Part shown: positions 1 through 8,312 of the stretch, piece by piece
Numbering within the stretch: position 1 is the stretch's first letter
Layout of the letters: each line of letters begins with the position of its first letter
Assembly (NCBI RefSeq): GCF_013340935.1
Contig: NZ_WHOS01000020.1
Location: forward strand, 1-64,000
DNA length: 64,000 nt
From: Azospirillum melinis
Lineage (GTDB): Bacteria > Pseudomonadota > Alphaproteobacteria > Azospirillales > Azospirillaceae
Direction of reading: 5' to 3'
The notes under the pieces: model-generated
The model's database searches: none
What the model was told of the DNA's origin: nothing
Seen by the model: the letters and a program-made list of their open reading frames with translations, nothing else
Program-made: the position numbers and the translations under genes

Positions 1-34
1 GGGAGTGATGGAGGGTGGAGTTGGCGTGAAATCG

Positions 35-190
35 CCCTCTCCCGCCCCGGGAGAGGGAGGGGACCCGCGGCGATGCCGTGGGGAGGGTGAGGTGTTGGCC
101 AAGCATCCCACACCGCACGGCTTCGTGCCTCACCCCTCACCCTTCCCATGCTCCGCATGGGCCCCTTCCCTCTCCCGGGACGGGAGAGGG
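35..190. repeat. Nested palindromic intergenic repeat, copy 1
   Basis: The ends of this 156-bp stretch are the same self-complementary block, CCCTCTCCCG followed by CGGGAGAGGG, at 35-57 and again at 168-190. Inside lie smaller hairpins and GGGAGGGTGAGG facing CCTCACCCTTCCC, so the whole unit can fold as a long cruciform. A second, clearly related copy is at 28706-28857. It carries no credible gene of its own. It ends 32 bases before the addA start, so it lies in the addA leader. Inference: a REP/MITE-like dispersed element. Confidence 0.8.
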
Positions 191-222
191 AGCATATCGC
201 CCCGGCACCGGAAGCCCCGTTC

Positions 223-3200
223 ATGACCATGACCGACCTGTCCCCCCGCACCCTGCCGCTCGATCCCAATGTGGCGCAGCGGCGGGCGTCCGATCCGACG
301 GCGTCGGTGTGGGTCGGGGCCTCGGCCGGCTCGGGCAAGACCAAGGTGCTGACCGACCGGGTGCTGCGGCTGATGCTGTCGGGCACGCCGCCGGCGCGCA
401 TCCTTTGCCTCACCTTCACCAAGGCCGCCGCGGCGGAAATGGCGATCCGCATCAACCGGACGCTCGGCCTGTGGGCCACCCTGCCCGACGACGCGCTGGA
501 GGACCGGCTCGCCGACCTCTGCGGCGAGCGGCCGTCGATGGAGGCGCGGCTGAACGCGCGCCGCCTGTTCGCCCAGGTGGTGGACTGCCCCGGCGGCATG
601 AAGATCCAGACCATCCACGCCTTCTGTCAGTCGCTGCTGCGCCGCTTCCCGCTGGAAGCCGAACTGGCGCCGCATTTCGACGTGATGGACGACCGCACCG
701 CCGACGGGCTGCTGACCGAGGCGCGCGACGCCGTGCTGCATGCCGGCCGCACCGAGCCGGACAGCCCGCTTGGCCGTGCCATGGGCCGGCTGACCGGCGA
801 GCTGAATCCTGAGGATTTCGCCGACCTGCTGGCCGAACTGGCGAGCCAGCGCGGGCAGGTGGAAAAGCTGTTCGAGCGCTTCCACGGGCTGGACGGGCTG
901 ATTGACGCCATCCACGACACGCTGAAGGTGCCGCCGGGCGTGACCGAGGAAACGATCCTCACCCATGCCTGCCATGACGACCAGTGCGAGCCGCCGGCCC
1001 TGCGCGAGGCCTGCCGGGCATTGTCGGGCGGCAGCGCCAGCGACCAGGAGCGCGGCATTGCCATCCAGCATTGGCTGGACGCCGCCGACCGCCGGGTGCG
1101 CGCCTTCGAGGCCTACAGGCGGCTGTTCCTGACCGCCGAGGGCAGCCCGCGCAAGACGCTGATGACCAAGAAGCCGGCCACCGCCTATCCGCAGGCGCTC
1201 CTGTCCCTGCAGAAGGAGGCGGAGCGGCTGGTGGAGATTTCGGAGCGGGTGAAGGCCGCCGGGGTCGCCGCCTCGACCACCGCGCTGCTGACGCTGGCGC
1301 AGGCGATGCTGGAGGCCTACCGCGAGCGCAAGGCGGCGCGCGCCCTGCTGGATTACGACGATCTGATCCTGGCGGCCAACCGGCTGTTGAGCGGCAAGGA
1401 CGGCACGCCGCGCGTGCCCTGGGTGCTGTACAAGCTGGACGGCGGCCTCGACCATATCCTGATCGACGAGGCGCAGGACACCAACCCCGACCAGTGGGCC
1501 ATCGTCGCTTCGCTGGCCGGCGAGTTCTTCGTCGAGCTGGAGGCCGCCGCCCCCGACGGCAAGATCCGCACCGTCTTCGCGGTGGGCGACGAGAAGCAGT
1601 CGATCTTCAGCTTCCAGCGCGCCGATCCTGCCGAATTCGCCCGCATGCGCCGCCATTTCCAGGACAAGGCGGAGATGGCGCAACGGACATGGGCGGGCGT
1701 CGACCTCGACATTTCCTTCCGGTCGACCTCGGCGGTGCTGGAGACGGTGGACGCCGTCTTCGCGCTCGACCATGCCCGCGACGGCGTGGCGTCGGACGCC
1801 AGCCCGACCATCCGCCACCGCGCCTTCCGCCGCGGGCAGGCGGGCCTGGTCGAGCTGTGGCCGCCAGTGAAGCCGGCCGAGGCGGTCGAGACGCCGGCCT
1901 GGGCGCCGCCGGTGGCGCGCGAGACCGCCGACTCGCCGTCGGCCCGCCTCGCCTCGGTCATCGCCGCGACGGTGCATCGCTGGATCGACGGCGGCGAGAC
2001 GCTGGAGGCCAAGGGGCGGCCGGTGCGGCCCGGCGACGTGATGGTGCTGGTCCGCCGCCGCACCGCCTTCGTCACCGAACTGGTCCGCGCGCTGAAGGAC
2101 CGCGGCGTGCCGGTGGCCGGCGTCGACCGCATGGTGCTGACCGAACAGCTCGCCGTCATGGATCTGGTGGCGCTGTCCGACTTCCTGCTGCTGCCCGACG
2201 ACGATCTGACGCTCGCCACCGTGCTGAAGGGCCCGCTGATCGGACTGACCGAGGAGGCGCTGTTCCGCGTCGCCCATGGCCGGCGCGGCACGCTGTGGCG
2301 CTCGCTGGTGGCGCTGGCGGAGACGGAGCCGGAGTTCCGCCCGGCCCGGCGCTATCTGGGCGACCTGCTGGCGCGCACCGACTTCTCCGCCCCCTATGAG
2401 CTGTTCGCCGGCCTGCTGAACCGGCCCTGCCCGGCCGACGACCGCTCAGGGCGGCGCGCCATCCTGAAGCGGCTCGGCCCCGACGCCCAGGACCCGCTGG
2501 AGGAGTTCCTGGCCGTCTGCCTCGCCTTCGAGAAGACCGAGCCGCCCTCCCTGCAGAATTTCCTCGCCTGGCTGGCGGCCAGCGACGCCGAGATCAAGCG
2601 CGAGCTGGAACAGGGCGGCGGCACCGTGCGGATCATGACGGTCCACGGTTCCAAGGGGTTGCAGGCGCCCATCGTCTTCCTGCCCGACACGCTTGGCAGC
2701 CCGACCCAGAGCCCGCCGATCCTGTGGCCGGACGACGACTGCCCGGTGCCGCTGTTCGCCGCCCGCCGGTCCCAGGAGGACGGGCTGTGCGCCGAGGCGC
2801 GGGCGCGGGCCAACCGGCGGCGCGACCAGGAATACCGCCGGCTGCTCTATGTCGCGCTGACGCGGGCGGAGGACCGGCTCTACATCTGCGGCCACCAGGG
2901 CAAGCGCGAGCCGTCCGACGATTGCTGGTACCGGCTGGTCGAGGAGGCGATGCGCGACAACGGCGTGCAGCACCCCTTCGACTTCACCGGCCTCTGCCCC
3001 GACGGCTGGGCGGGAGAGGGCTGGCGGCTGGTCGGCGCCCAGACCGCCGCGGTGCCGCGCCATGTCGAGACCGAGGAGAGCGCCGCCGCCGAGCCGCCGC
3101 CGCCCTGGATCGCCGAACCGCCGCCGGGCGAGCCCGAGCCGTCGCGCCCGCTGACCCCGTCGCGGCCGGACGGCGAGGAGCCGGCGGTGCGTTCGCCGCT

Positions 3201-3744
3201 CGGCAACGACGACGGCCAGCGCTTCCGCCGCGGCCTGCTGGTCCACCGGCTGTTGCAGACCCTGCCCAACCTGGCCGAGGCAGCGCGGGAGGCCGCCTGC
3301 CGCCGCTTCCTGGCCCGCCCGGCGCACAAGCTGACGCCGGAACAGCAGGACGCCATCGCGCGGGAGACGCTGGCGGTGCTGAGCCATGCGGAGTTCGCGC
3401 ATCTGTTCGGCCCCGGCTCGCGGGCGGAGGTGCCGCTGATCGGCGTGGTGGCGCTCGGCGACGGCAGCCGGGCGCTGGCCGGCCGCATCGACCGGCTGGC
3501 GCTGACCGGGGATACGGTGTGGATCGTCGACTACAAGACCAACCGGCCGCCGCCGCGGGATCTGGAAGACGTTCCAATGGTTTACCGGCGCCAGATGGCG
3601 GCCTACCGCGAGGCACTGCGCGCCGTCTATCCGGGGCGGCGGGTGCGCTGCGTGCTGCTGTGGACCGACGGTCCCTACACCATGGAGTTGCCGCCCTCGG
3701 TGATGGACGCGGCGGCCGCCGGACTGGCGCCCAGGGTGGGGTGA
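223..3744 (+). CDS. addA: Double-strand break repair helicase-nuclease AddA
   Basis: AddA is the UvrD-type helicase and nuclease subunit of AddAB, the alphaproteobacterial counterpart of RecBCD that resects double-strand breaks for RecA loading. The 1173-residue product has Walker A GASAGSGKT at 32-40, the motif II box DEAQDT near 415-420, motif III GDEKQSIFSFQ, motif V TVHGSKGLQ, motif VI LLYVALTRAEDRL, and a C-terminal RecB-type nuclease motif VDYKTN near 1102-1107. The reading frame opens earlier, at 148, but that stretch lies in the palindromic repeat, so the ATG at 223 (or 229) is preferred. The partner addB is expected just upstream, outside the window. Confidence 0.96.
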   Translation: MTMTDLSPRTLPLDPNVAQRRASDPTASVWVGASAGSGKTKVLTDRVLRLMLSGTPPARILCLTFTKAAAAEMAIRINRTLGLWATLPDDALEDRLADLCGERPSMEARLNARRLFAQVVDCPGGMKIQTIHAFCQSLLRRFPLEAELAPHFDVMDDRTADGLLTEARDAVLHAGRTEPDSPLGRAMGRLTGELNPEDFADLLAELASQRGQVEKLFERFHGLDGLIDAIHDTLKVPPGVTEETILTHACHDDQCEPPALREACRALSGGSASDQERGIAIQHWLDAADRRVRAFEAYRRLFLTAEGSPRKTLMTKKPATAYPQALLSLQKEAERLVEISERVKAAGVAASTTALLTLAQAMLEAYRERKAARALLDYDDLILAANRLLSGKDGTPRVPWVLYKLDGGLDHILIDEAQDTNPDQWAIVASLAGEFFVELEAAAPDGKIRTVFAVGDEKQSIFSFQRADPAEFARMRRHFQDKAEMAQRTWAGVDLDISFRSTSAVLETVDAVFALDHARDGVASDASPTIRHRAFRRGQAGLVELWPPVKPAEAVETPAWAPPVARETADSPSARLASVIAATVHRWIDGGETLEAKGRPVRPGDVMVLVRRRTAFVTELVRALKDRGVPVAGVDRMVLTEQLAVMDLVALSDFLLLPDDDLTLATVLKGPLIGLTEEALFRVAHGRRGTLWRSLVALAETEPEFRPARRYLGDLLARTDFSAPYELFAGLLNRPCPADDRSGRRAILKRLGPDAQDPLEEFLAVCLAFEKTEPPSLQNFLAWLAASDAEIKRELEQGGGTVRIMTVHGSKGLQAPIVFLPDTLGSPTQSPPILWPDDDCPVPLFAARRSQEDGLCAEARARANRRRDQEYRRLLYVALTRAEDRLYICGHQGKREPSDDCWYRLVEEAMRDNGVQHPFDFTGLCPDGWAGEGWRLVGAQTAAVPRHVETEESAAAEPPPPWIAEPPPGEPEPSRPLTPSRPDGEEPAVRSPLGNDDGQRFRRGLLVHRLLQTLPNLAEAAREAACRRFLARPAHKLTPEQQDAIARETLAVLSHAEFAHLFGPGSRAEVPLIGVVALGDGSRALAGRIDRLALTGDTVWIVDYKTNRPPPRDLEDVPMVYRRQMAAYREALRAVYPGRRVRCVLLWTDGPYTMELPPSVMDAAAAGLAPRVG

Positions 3745-3780
3745 GGAGCGGCCGGCGGCTCACCCGAAAGATGGGGTGAC

Positions 3781-3810
3781 TTGACCGGCCGGGCGCCTCC
3801 GCCCTACATT
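3781..3810 (+). promoter_or_regulatory. Candidate sigma-70 promoter of trxA
   Basis: TTGACC (3781-3786) and TACATT (3805-3810) are spaced by 18 bases and lie 82 bases before the trxA start, in the 148-base gap after addA. The match to the -35/-10 consensus is good, but the call rests on sequence alone. Confidence 0.5.
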
Positions 3811-3892
3811 TTGCTCAATTCCACTGACGGGGCGATGGCCGCCGGCCTTCCACAACCGGTCCGCGGCGCTTCCGAATCCAGCACGAGGTCAC

Positions 3893-4216
3893 ATGAGCAC
3901 CACCATCAAGGTTACCGACGACAGCTTCGAGCAGGACGTCCTGAAGGCCGACGGCCCGGTCCTGGTCGATTTCTGGGCGGAATGGTGCGGCCCCTGCAAG
4001 ATGATCGCCCCGGCGCTCGACGAACTGGCCGGCGATTACGAGGGCAAGGTCACCGTCGCCAAGCTGAACATCGACGAGAACCCCGACACCCCGACCAAGT
4101 ACGGCGTGCGCGGCATCCCGACGCTGATGCTGTTCAAGGGCGGCAGCGTCGCCGCCACCAAGATCGGCGCCCTGCCCAAGGGTGCGCTGTTCCAGTGGGT
4201 CGACTCGGCGCTGTAA
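3893..4216 (+). CDS. trxA: Thioredoxin
   Basis: This cytoplasmic dithiol-disulfide oxidoreductase reduces disulfides in target proteins such as ribonucleotide reductase and is recycled by NADPH-thioredoxin reductase. The 107-residue length is standard. The active site WCGPCK has redox cysteines C32 and C35, and the conserved cis-proline loop GIPT lies near residue 75. It is an isolated gene with its own candidate promoter and a strong terminator directly downstream. Thioredoxin beside addA is a common alphaproteobacterial arrangement. No unusual residues were noticed. Confidence 0.97.
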   Translation: MSTTIKVTDDSFEQDVLKADGPVLVDFWAEWCGPCKMIAPALDELAGDYEGKVTVAKLNIDENPDTPTKYGVRGIPTLMLFKGGSVAATKIGALPKGALFQWVDSAL

Positions 4217-4243
4217 GCGTCCGTCCACAGCGGTCCAGACAGG

Positions 4244-4286
4244 AAAAAGCCCCGCCCGCGGTCACCGCGGCGGGGCTTTTTCTTTT
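4244..4286. terminator. Rho-independent terminator, bidirectional
   Basis: AAAAAGCCCCGCC pairs with GGCGGGGCTTTTT around a short GC loop, giving a long GC stem with a T run on either strand. It lies 27 bases after the trxA stop and just beyond the 3' end of the converging TPR gene, so it can serve both. Confidence 0.9.
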
Positions 4287-4311
4287 GGATGCCGTCAGGG
4301 AATCGATACCC

Positions 4312-5160
4312 TCACTGCACCTTCTTTTCCTTCGCCTTATCCTTGCCTGCATCCCCCGCGACCTCCGCCGTGCGGGCGAGGTTGGCGGCGGCGGCGCGGC
4401 CCCATTCGCTGTCGGGGGCGACGCGGCGGGCCAGCGACCAGTCGTCGCGCGCAGCCCCCAGATTGCCGCCCAGCGCCTTGACGTTGCCGCGCAGCAGGAT
4501 CGCCTCGGGATCGCCGGGCTTCAGTTCCAGCGCCTGGTCGATGTCGGCCAGCGCCTGCCGGTAGTTGGACAGCGCCTTCTGCGCGCTCGCCCGGTAGAGA
4601 TAGGCGTCGGCCCGCTTCGGGTCGCGCGTCAGCGCGGCGTCCAGATCGGCGACGGCATCCCAGAAGCGCTCCCCCTCCGCACGGGCGAAGGCGCGGTCGA
4701 TCAGCAGGTCGACGTCGCCCGGCGTCTTGTCGAGTGCGGCGCTGTAAAGCCGCTCCGCCCGCCCCTGGTCGCCGGCCCGCAGCCATGCCCAGCCGGCACG
4801 GCCGAGCAGCGAGGCGGCGGCCCTGGGGTCGTCCTTGCCCAGCGTCGGCACCAGCGCCTCCATCTGGGCGCCGGCCGCCTTGAAGTCGCCGGCATGGAAC
4901 AGCGCCAGCGCCTCGCAGAGCTTCGCGGAGTCGCCGCCGCCCTGCTGCTGCCAGCGCTTGGCGTCGGCCAGGGCATTGTCGGGGTTGGCCTCCGCCTTGG
5001 CGGCGCAGGCCTGAAGCTCGCGGTTGCGGTCGAGGGCGGAGGCCGGCACGGAGGACGAGGGCCCAGGGGAAGCGGCCTGGGCGGCCAACAACGGGGCCGG
5101 AGCGGCGGCGAGCAGCCCAAGCGCGAGAGCGCCGGAAAGGTAAGGATTGCGTCGGGTCAT
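4312..5160 (-). CDS. Secreted tetratricopeptide-repeat protein
   Basis: The 282-residue product begins with a clear export signal (MTRRNPY, then a hydrophobic stretch ending APLLAAQA near residue 29), so it is probably periplasmic. The rest is alpha-helical with several degenerate TPR units; the best lie in the second half, where blocks such as ADAYLYRASAQKALSNYRQA and PGDPEAILLRGNVKALGGN follow TPR spacing. TPRs act as protein-docking scaffolds, but no specific partner can be read from the sequence. The ATG at 5160 is chosen over the in-frame ATG seven codons upstream because the signal peptide starts cleanly there. The tail is lysine-rich (DKAKEKKVQ). It converges on trxA. Confidence 0.8.
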   Translation of the reverse strand: MTRRNPYLSGALALGLLAAAPAPLLAAQAASPGPSSSVPASALDRNRELQACAAKAEANPDNALADAKRWQQQGGGDSAKLCEALALFHAGDFKAAGAQMEALVPTLGKDDPRAAASLLGRAGWAWLRAGDQGRAERLYSAALDKTPGDVDLLIDRAFARAEGERFWDAVADLDAALTRDPKRADAYLYRASAQKALSNYRQALADIDQALELKPGDPEAILLRGNVKALGGNLGAARDDWSLARRVAPDSEWGRAAAANLARTAEVAGDAGKDKAKEKKVQ

Positions 5161-5216
5161 GGTGCCATTACACTCCGCCATCGCCGGGCGGGGCGCAAGT
5201 CCGCAGGCCCGGTCCC

Positions 5217-5245
5217 GGTGTTACACAGTTCGGTGTTACACAGTT
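5217..5245. repeat. Tandem direct repeat of GGTGTTACACAGTT
   Basis: Two identical 14-base copies (5217-5230 and 5232-5245) sit head-to-tail with a 15-base period in the 122-base gap between the divergent TPR and epimerase genes. Each contains the palindromic core GTGTTACAC. Position and exact repetition suggest an operator, but no regulator is identified. Confidence 0.6.
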
Positions 5246-5282
5246 TGCCGCCCCTCCGCCGCTCCAACCGGAACCGCCCGCG

Positions 5283-6158
5283 ATGACCGATCCCCGCCTG
5301 TTCGTCTTCGGCCTCGGCTACAGCGCCCGCGTCTTCGCCGACCGGCTGCGTGCCGAGGGCTGGCGGATCGCCGCCACCTGCCGCAGCGAGGAGAAGAGGG
5401 CGGAGCTGGAAGCCCAGGGCATCGAGGCCTTCCTGTTCGACCGCGGCCGGCCGCTGGCCGATGCGAAGGCGGCACTGGCCGGCACCACCCATCTGCTGGT
5501 CAGCATCCCGCCGGACGGCAAGGGCGACCCGGTGCTCGACCAGCATGCCCGCGATCTGGCCGACCTGCGCACGCTGGACTGGGCCGGCTACCTGTCCACC
5601 ACCGGCGTCTATGGCGACACCGGCGGCGAGTGGGTGAGCGAGGCGTCCTGGCTGAAGCCGACCGGAGAGCGCCAGAAGCGGCGGGTGGAGGCGGAGCGCG
5701 GCTGGCTGAACCTCTACCGCCAGTATGGCGTGCCGATGCATCTGTTCCGGCTGGCCGGAATCTACGGTCCCGGCCGCAGCGCCATCGATTCCGTGCGCGA
5801 CGGCATCGCCAAGCGGGTCGACAAGCCGGGTCAGGTCTTCTGCCGCATCCATGTCGACGATATCGCCGGCACGCTGCGGGCCTCGATGGCGCGGCCGACG
5901 CTGGGCGCCATCTACAACGTCGCCGACGACCTGCCCAGCCCGTCGCACGAGGTGGTGGAGTATGCCTGCCGCCTGCTGGGGGTGGAGCCGCCGCCGCTGG
6001 TGCCGTTCGACCGGGCGGAAATGTCGCCGATGGCCGCCAGCTTCTACGCCGATTGCCGCCGGGTGAAGAACGACCGCATCAAGCGCCAGCTCGGCGTCTC
6101 CCTGTCCTATCCCGACTATCGCGCCGGGCTGGACGCCCAGCTGGCGGCAGGGCTGTAG
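5283..6158 (+). CDS. SDR-type NAD(P)-dependent epimerase/reductase (YeeZ-like)
   Basis: The 291-residue product is an extended short-chain dehydrogenase-like protein. Its N-terminal Rossmann fold carries a compact GLGYSA dinucleotide loop at residues 10-15, and the sheet motif YLSTTGVYGD resembles the SDR catalytic strand of nucleoside-sugar epimerases. A C-terminal half with RLAGIYGPGRSAID and HVDDIAGTL is typical of NAD-dependent epimerase family members. The classic YxxxK pair is not obvious, so the reaction is uncertain. The gene stands alone, divergent from the TPR gene, with the GTGTTACAC direct repeat immediately upstream. Confidence 0.78.
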   Translation: MTDPRLFVFGLGYSARVFADRLRAEGWRIAATCRSEEKRAELEAQGIEAFLFDRGRPLADAKAALAGTTHLLVSIPPDGKGDPVLDQHARDLADLRTLDWAGYLSTTGVYGDTGGEWVSEASWLKPTGERQKRRVEAERGWLNLYRQYGVPMHLFRLAGIYGPGRSAIDSVRDGIAKRVDKPGQVFCRIHVDDIAGTLRASMARPTLGAIYNVADDLPSPSHEVVEYACRLLGVEPPPLVPFDRAEMSPMAASFYADCRRVKNDRIKRQLGVSLSYPDYRAGLDAQLAAGL

Positions 6159-6274
6159 CCAGGAAAAGGGACGGACAGTAAAGCTAAGGTTACAAAGCAA
6201 TTCCCTGACATATACCGGTAATCATAAGACTTTATCGAAGACACGCGTGGAATTAGCAAAAGATATTTAATAAT

Positions 6275-6318
6275 CTCGCGGGATCATAAGCGTCCAGGCG
6301 ACGACCATCCCGCGAGGT
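6275..6318 (+). promoter_or_regulatory. Leader hairpin that buries the ribosome binding site
   Basis: CTCGCGGGAT (6275-6284) is a perfect inverted copy of ATCCCGCGAG (6307-6316), separated by 22 bases. The right arm contains the GAGGT ribosome binding site (6314-6318) of the gene starting at 6328. AT-rich DNA immediately upstream (AAAAGATATTTAATAAT) could hold the promoter. Folding of the RNA would block initiation; whether it melts with temperature, ligand or protein is unknown. Confidence 0.6.
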
Positions 6319-6327
6319 GTTGTGCGC

Positions 6328-8154
6328 ATGAACAGCACGCCGACGGCCACTCTCTCCATAGCCTCTCCTACCGCATCCCCTGCCTCTTCGCCGGGCGGGC
6401 CTTCGCCGGGTGGGGGCGGCACGGATGTCGCCGCCTTCCGCCGCCAGATGGACGAGGTCGTCGCCCGCATCCCGATGCACGCCATCCGGTCGGTGCTGGA
6501 CGCGGTCGAAGGGACGCCCAGCCCGAACGGAGAGCGGGCGCGGCACCTGCGCGATGCGCTGGTCGACCATTTCAACCGCCTGCGGCCGATGAAGGCGCGC
6601 CGCCTGTTCACCAGCCTGTTCGAACCCTTCCTGGTCGACGACCCCGTGCTCTACCGCTCGGCCGAGTCGGTGCCGGCGCTGATCCAGCGGGTGGACATGG
6701 GCGGCATCTGGTCGGCGCTGACCCGTTATGGCTTTCCGGGGCTGGCGGCGGAGGTGCAGAGCCGGCTGGACGGCATGGCGCGCGAGGCGATGCTGGATGC
6801 CGTGCTGGCCAGCCCCGACGCGATGGCGATGCGCGAGCTGATGCGGAAGGAGGCGCTCGACTTCCTCTATGCCATGGCCGGCGACCGCAAGCTGAGCGAC
6901 CGTTTCCTGGCGCTGGCCAATGACGAGGCGCTGCACGACGCCCGTCTGCGCACCCAGTATCTCGGCCGGAAGGCGCCGATCGACAGCGACCTGCTGGGCT
7001 TCGTCCGCGCCCTGCTGGAGCACAACGCGGTGCTGGTGCCGCTGACCGAGCGCATGCGCCGCGACATCGACGAGATGCGGATGGGGGACATGCAGGGCGC
7101 CGGCGATCCGCGGTCGGCCGCCCCATCGTCGGCCGCCCCATCGTCTGCCGCCCCATCGTCTGCCGCCCCATCGTCTGCCGAGGTGGACTGCCAGTCGGCG
7201 CTGATGGTCGGCTTCGTCCGCCGGGTGCGCGATCTCGGCCTGCCCTTCCGCGACCAGTCGCAGCTGCTGGCTTGGTTCGCCCCGCTCTACGGGCTGAACG
7301 TCAAGCGGCGCTACGACGTGTTCCTGCGCCATGTGCGCGAGCATGTCGGTTCGGGCGGTCCGGCGGTGCGCGAGTCCCACCCGCTGCTGCGCGCCCTGCT
7401 CTGCCATTTCACCGCCGCCTGCACCACCATCCGCGAGGTGGTGGACGGCATGTTCGGCGACATGGACATCCAGGATGGAGGAGTCCTCTCCGCCCCCGCC
7501 CCGACCCGAGCCCTGCTGCACGAAGCGGTGGAGCGTTTCGACCGGGCGCTGACCGCGCTGTCCGGCACCGGCTTCCTCGCCAGCCGCTCGACCGGCCCGG
7601 CCCTGCGGGCGGAGCTGGCGGCGGTCAGCCGCGAGCTGACCGGCACGGTGATGCCGGCGCTGGCCGCCCGCATGCAGGCGGCGATGAACGCCCGCCACGC
7701 CCCGGTGCCCGACCATGAGGACATCGTCTGGCTGCTGGAGCTGGTCTGGCGCTGGGGCCGCACCCTCGGCGCCGCCGGCTATGCCAACCCGGAGCTGAAG
7801 TCGCTGCGCCTCTATGCGGTGGAGACCGGCCGCCTCGCCTTCCTCCAGGCGATGAAGGCCGAGCCGCAGGAGAGGCCGGCCCACCGCATGGCCCACATGC
7901 TGCGCATCCGCCGGCTGATGGCGGCGATGGGCGAGACGGTGGACGGCTGGATCAGCCCGGTCAGCCAGGGGCTGCACCGGGTGGTTTACAGCTATCTGGA
8001 GGCGGATGGCGAGATCGCCGCGGACGAATGGGCGGTGATCGACGCCTTCGTCGCCAGCGTGCGCAGCGAGCTGAGCCGGTCCCGCAACTGGCAGAGCGCC
8101 GATTTCGTCGATATCCTGCGCCTGCATGAGGCAAGACGGCGCGCCGGGGCGTAA
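6328..8154 (+). CDS. Hypothetical 608-residue helical protein
   Basis: I do not recognise this protein. It has a Ser/Pro/Gly-rich N-terminus (about 30 residues), then long amphipathic helices throughout, no signal peptide and no convincing membrane segment. Residues 263-282 are a perfect (SAAPS) x4 low-complexity linker encoded by a 15-bp tandem repeat, which divides the protein into two helical halves. The ATG at 6328 has GAGGT at a 9-base distance and is preferred to the GTG two codons earlier. Codon use and GC match the neighbours, so a recent transfer is not suggested. It stands alone upstream of dnaN. Confidence 0.75.
   Translation: MNSTPTATLSIASPTASPASSPGGPSPGGGGTDVAAFRRQMDEVVARIPMHAIRSVLDAVEGTPSPNGERARHLRDALVDHFNRLRPMKARRLFTSLFEPFLVDDPVLYRSAESVPALIQRVDMGGIWSALTRYGFPGLAAEVQSRLDGMAREAMLDAVLASPDAMAMRELMRKEALDFLYAMAGDRKLSDRFLALANDEALHDARLRTQYLGRKAPIDSDLLGFVRALLEHNAVLVPLTERMRRDIDEMRMGDMQGAGDPRSAAPSSAAPSSAAPSSAAPSSAEVDCQSALMVGFVRRVRDLGLPFRDQSQLLAWFAPLYGLNVKRRYDVFLRHVREHVGSGGPAVRESHPLLRALLCHFTAACTTIREVVDGMFGDMDIQDGGVLSAPAPTRALLHEAVERFDRALTALSGTGFLASRSTGPALRAELAAVSRELTGTVMPALAARMQAAMNARHAPVPDHEDIVWLLELVWRWGRTLGAAGYANPELKSLRLYAVETGRLAFLQAMKAEPQERPAHRMAHMLRIRRLMAAMGETVDGWISPVSQGLHRVVYSYLEADGEIAADEWAVIDAFVASVRSELSRSRNWQSADFVDILRLHEARRRAGA
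7114..7173 (+). repeat. 15-bp tandem repeat inside the 608-residue ORF
   Basis: Four in-frame copies of TC(G/T)GCCGCCCCATCG are present; the first two carry G and the last two T at the third base. They encode the Ala-Pro-Ser linker. Because the period is a multiple of three, copy-number change would only alter linker length. Confidence 0.9.
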
Positions 8155-8192
8155 ATCCCCTTCGGCCAAAGGCCTTAGCCGCAACAATTTGG

Positions 8193-8220
8193 TTCGACGC
8201 ACCCGTCGATGTGGTATGAT
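8193..8220 (+). promoter_or_regulatory. Candidate dnaN promoter
   Basis: TTCGAC (8193-8198) and TATGAT (8215-8220) are 16 bases apart in the 158-base gap before dnaN and would give a leader of about 85 bases. The -10 is close to consensus and the -35 moderate. Confidence 0.45.
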
Positions 8221-8312
8221 GCGCGCCCGCTCGGGGCGGGACGGCCGGACAACGGCCCGCAACCCCGGTGGGTCCGCAAGAACAGTTCCCCTCCGGCCGA
8301 GACGACGCCAGC

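Noticed and set aside
148..222. Earlier start for addA
   Set aside because: It lies inside the palindromic repeat and adds residues with no family similarity; the ATG at 223 gives the usual AddA start.
130..2277. Long open frame on the minus strand opposite addA
   Set aside because: It is the antisense shadow of a well-conserved helicase in GC-rich DNA; its product is compositionally biased and shows no domain.
7114..7173. Tandem repeat as a CRISPR-like array
   Set aside because: The units are 15 bp, directly abutting, without spacers, and lie in frame in a coding region.
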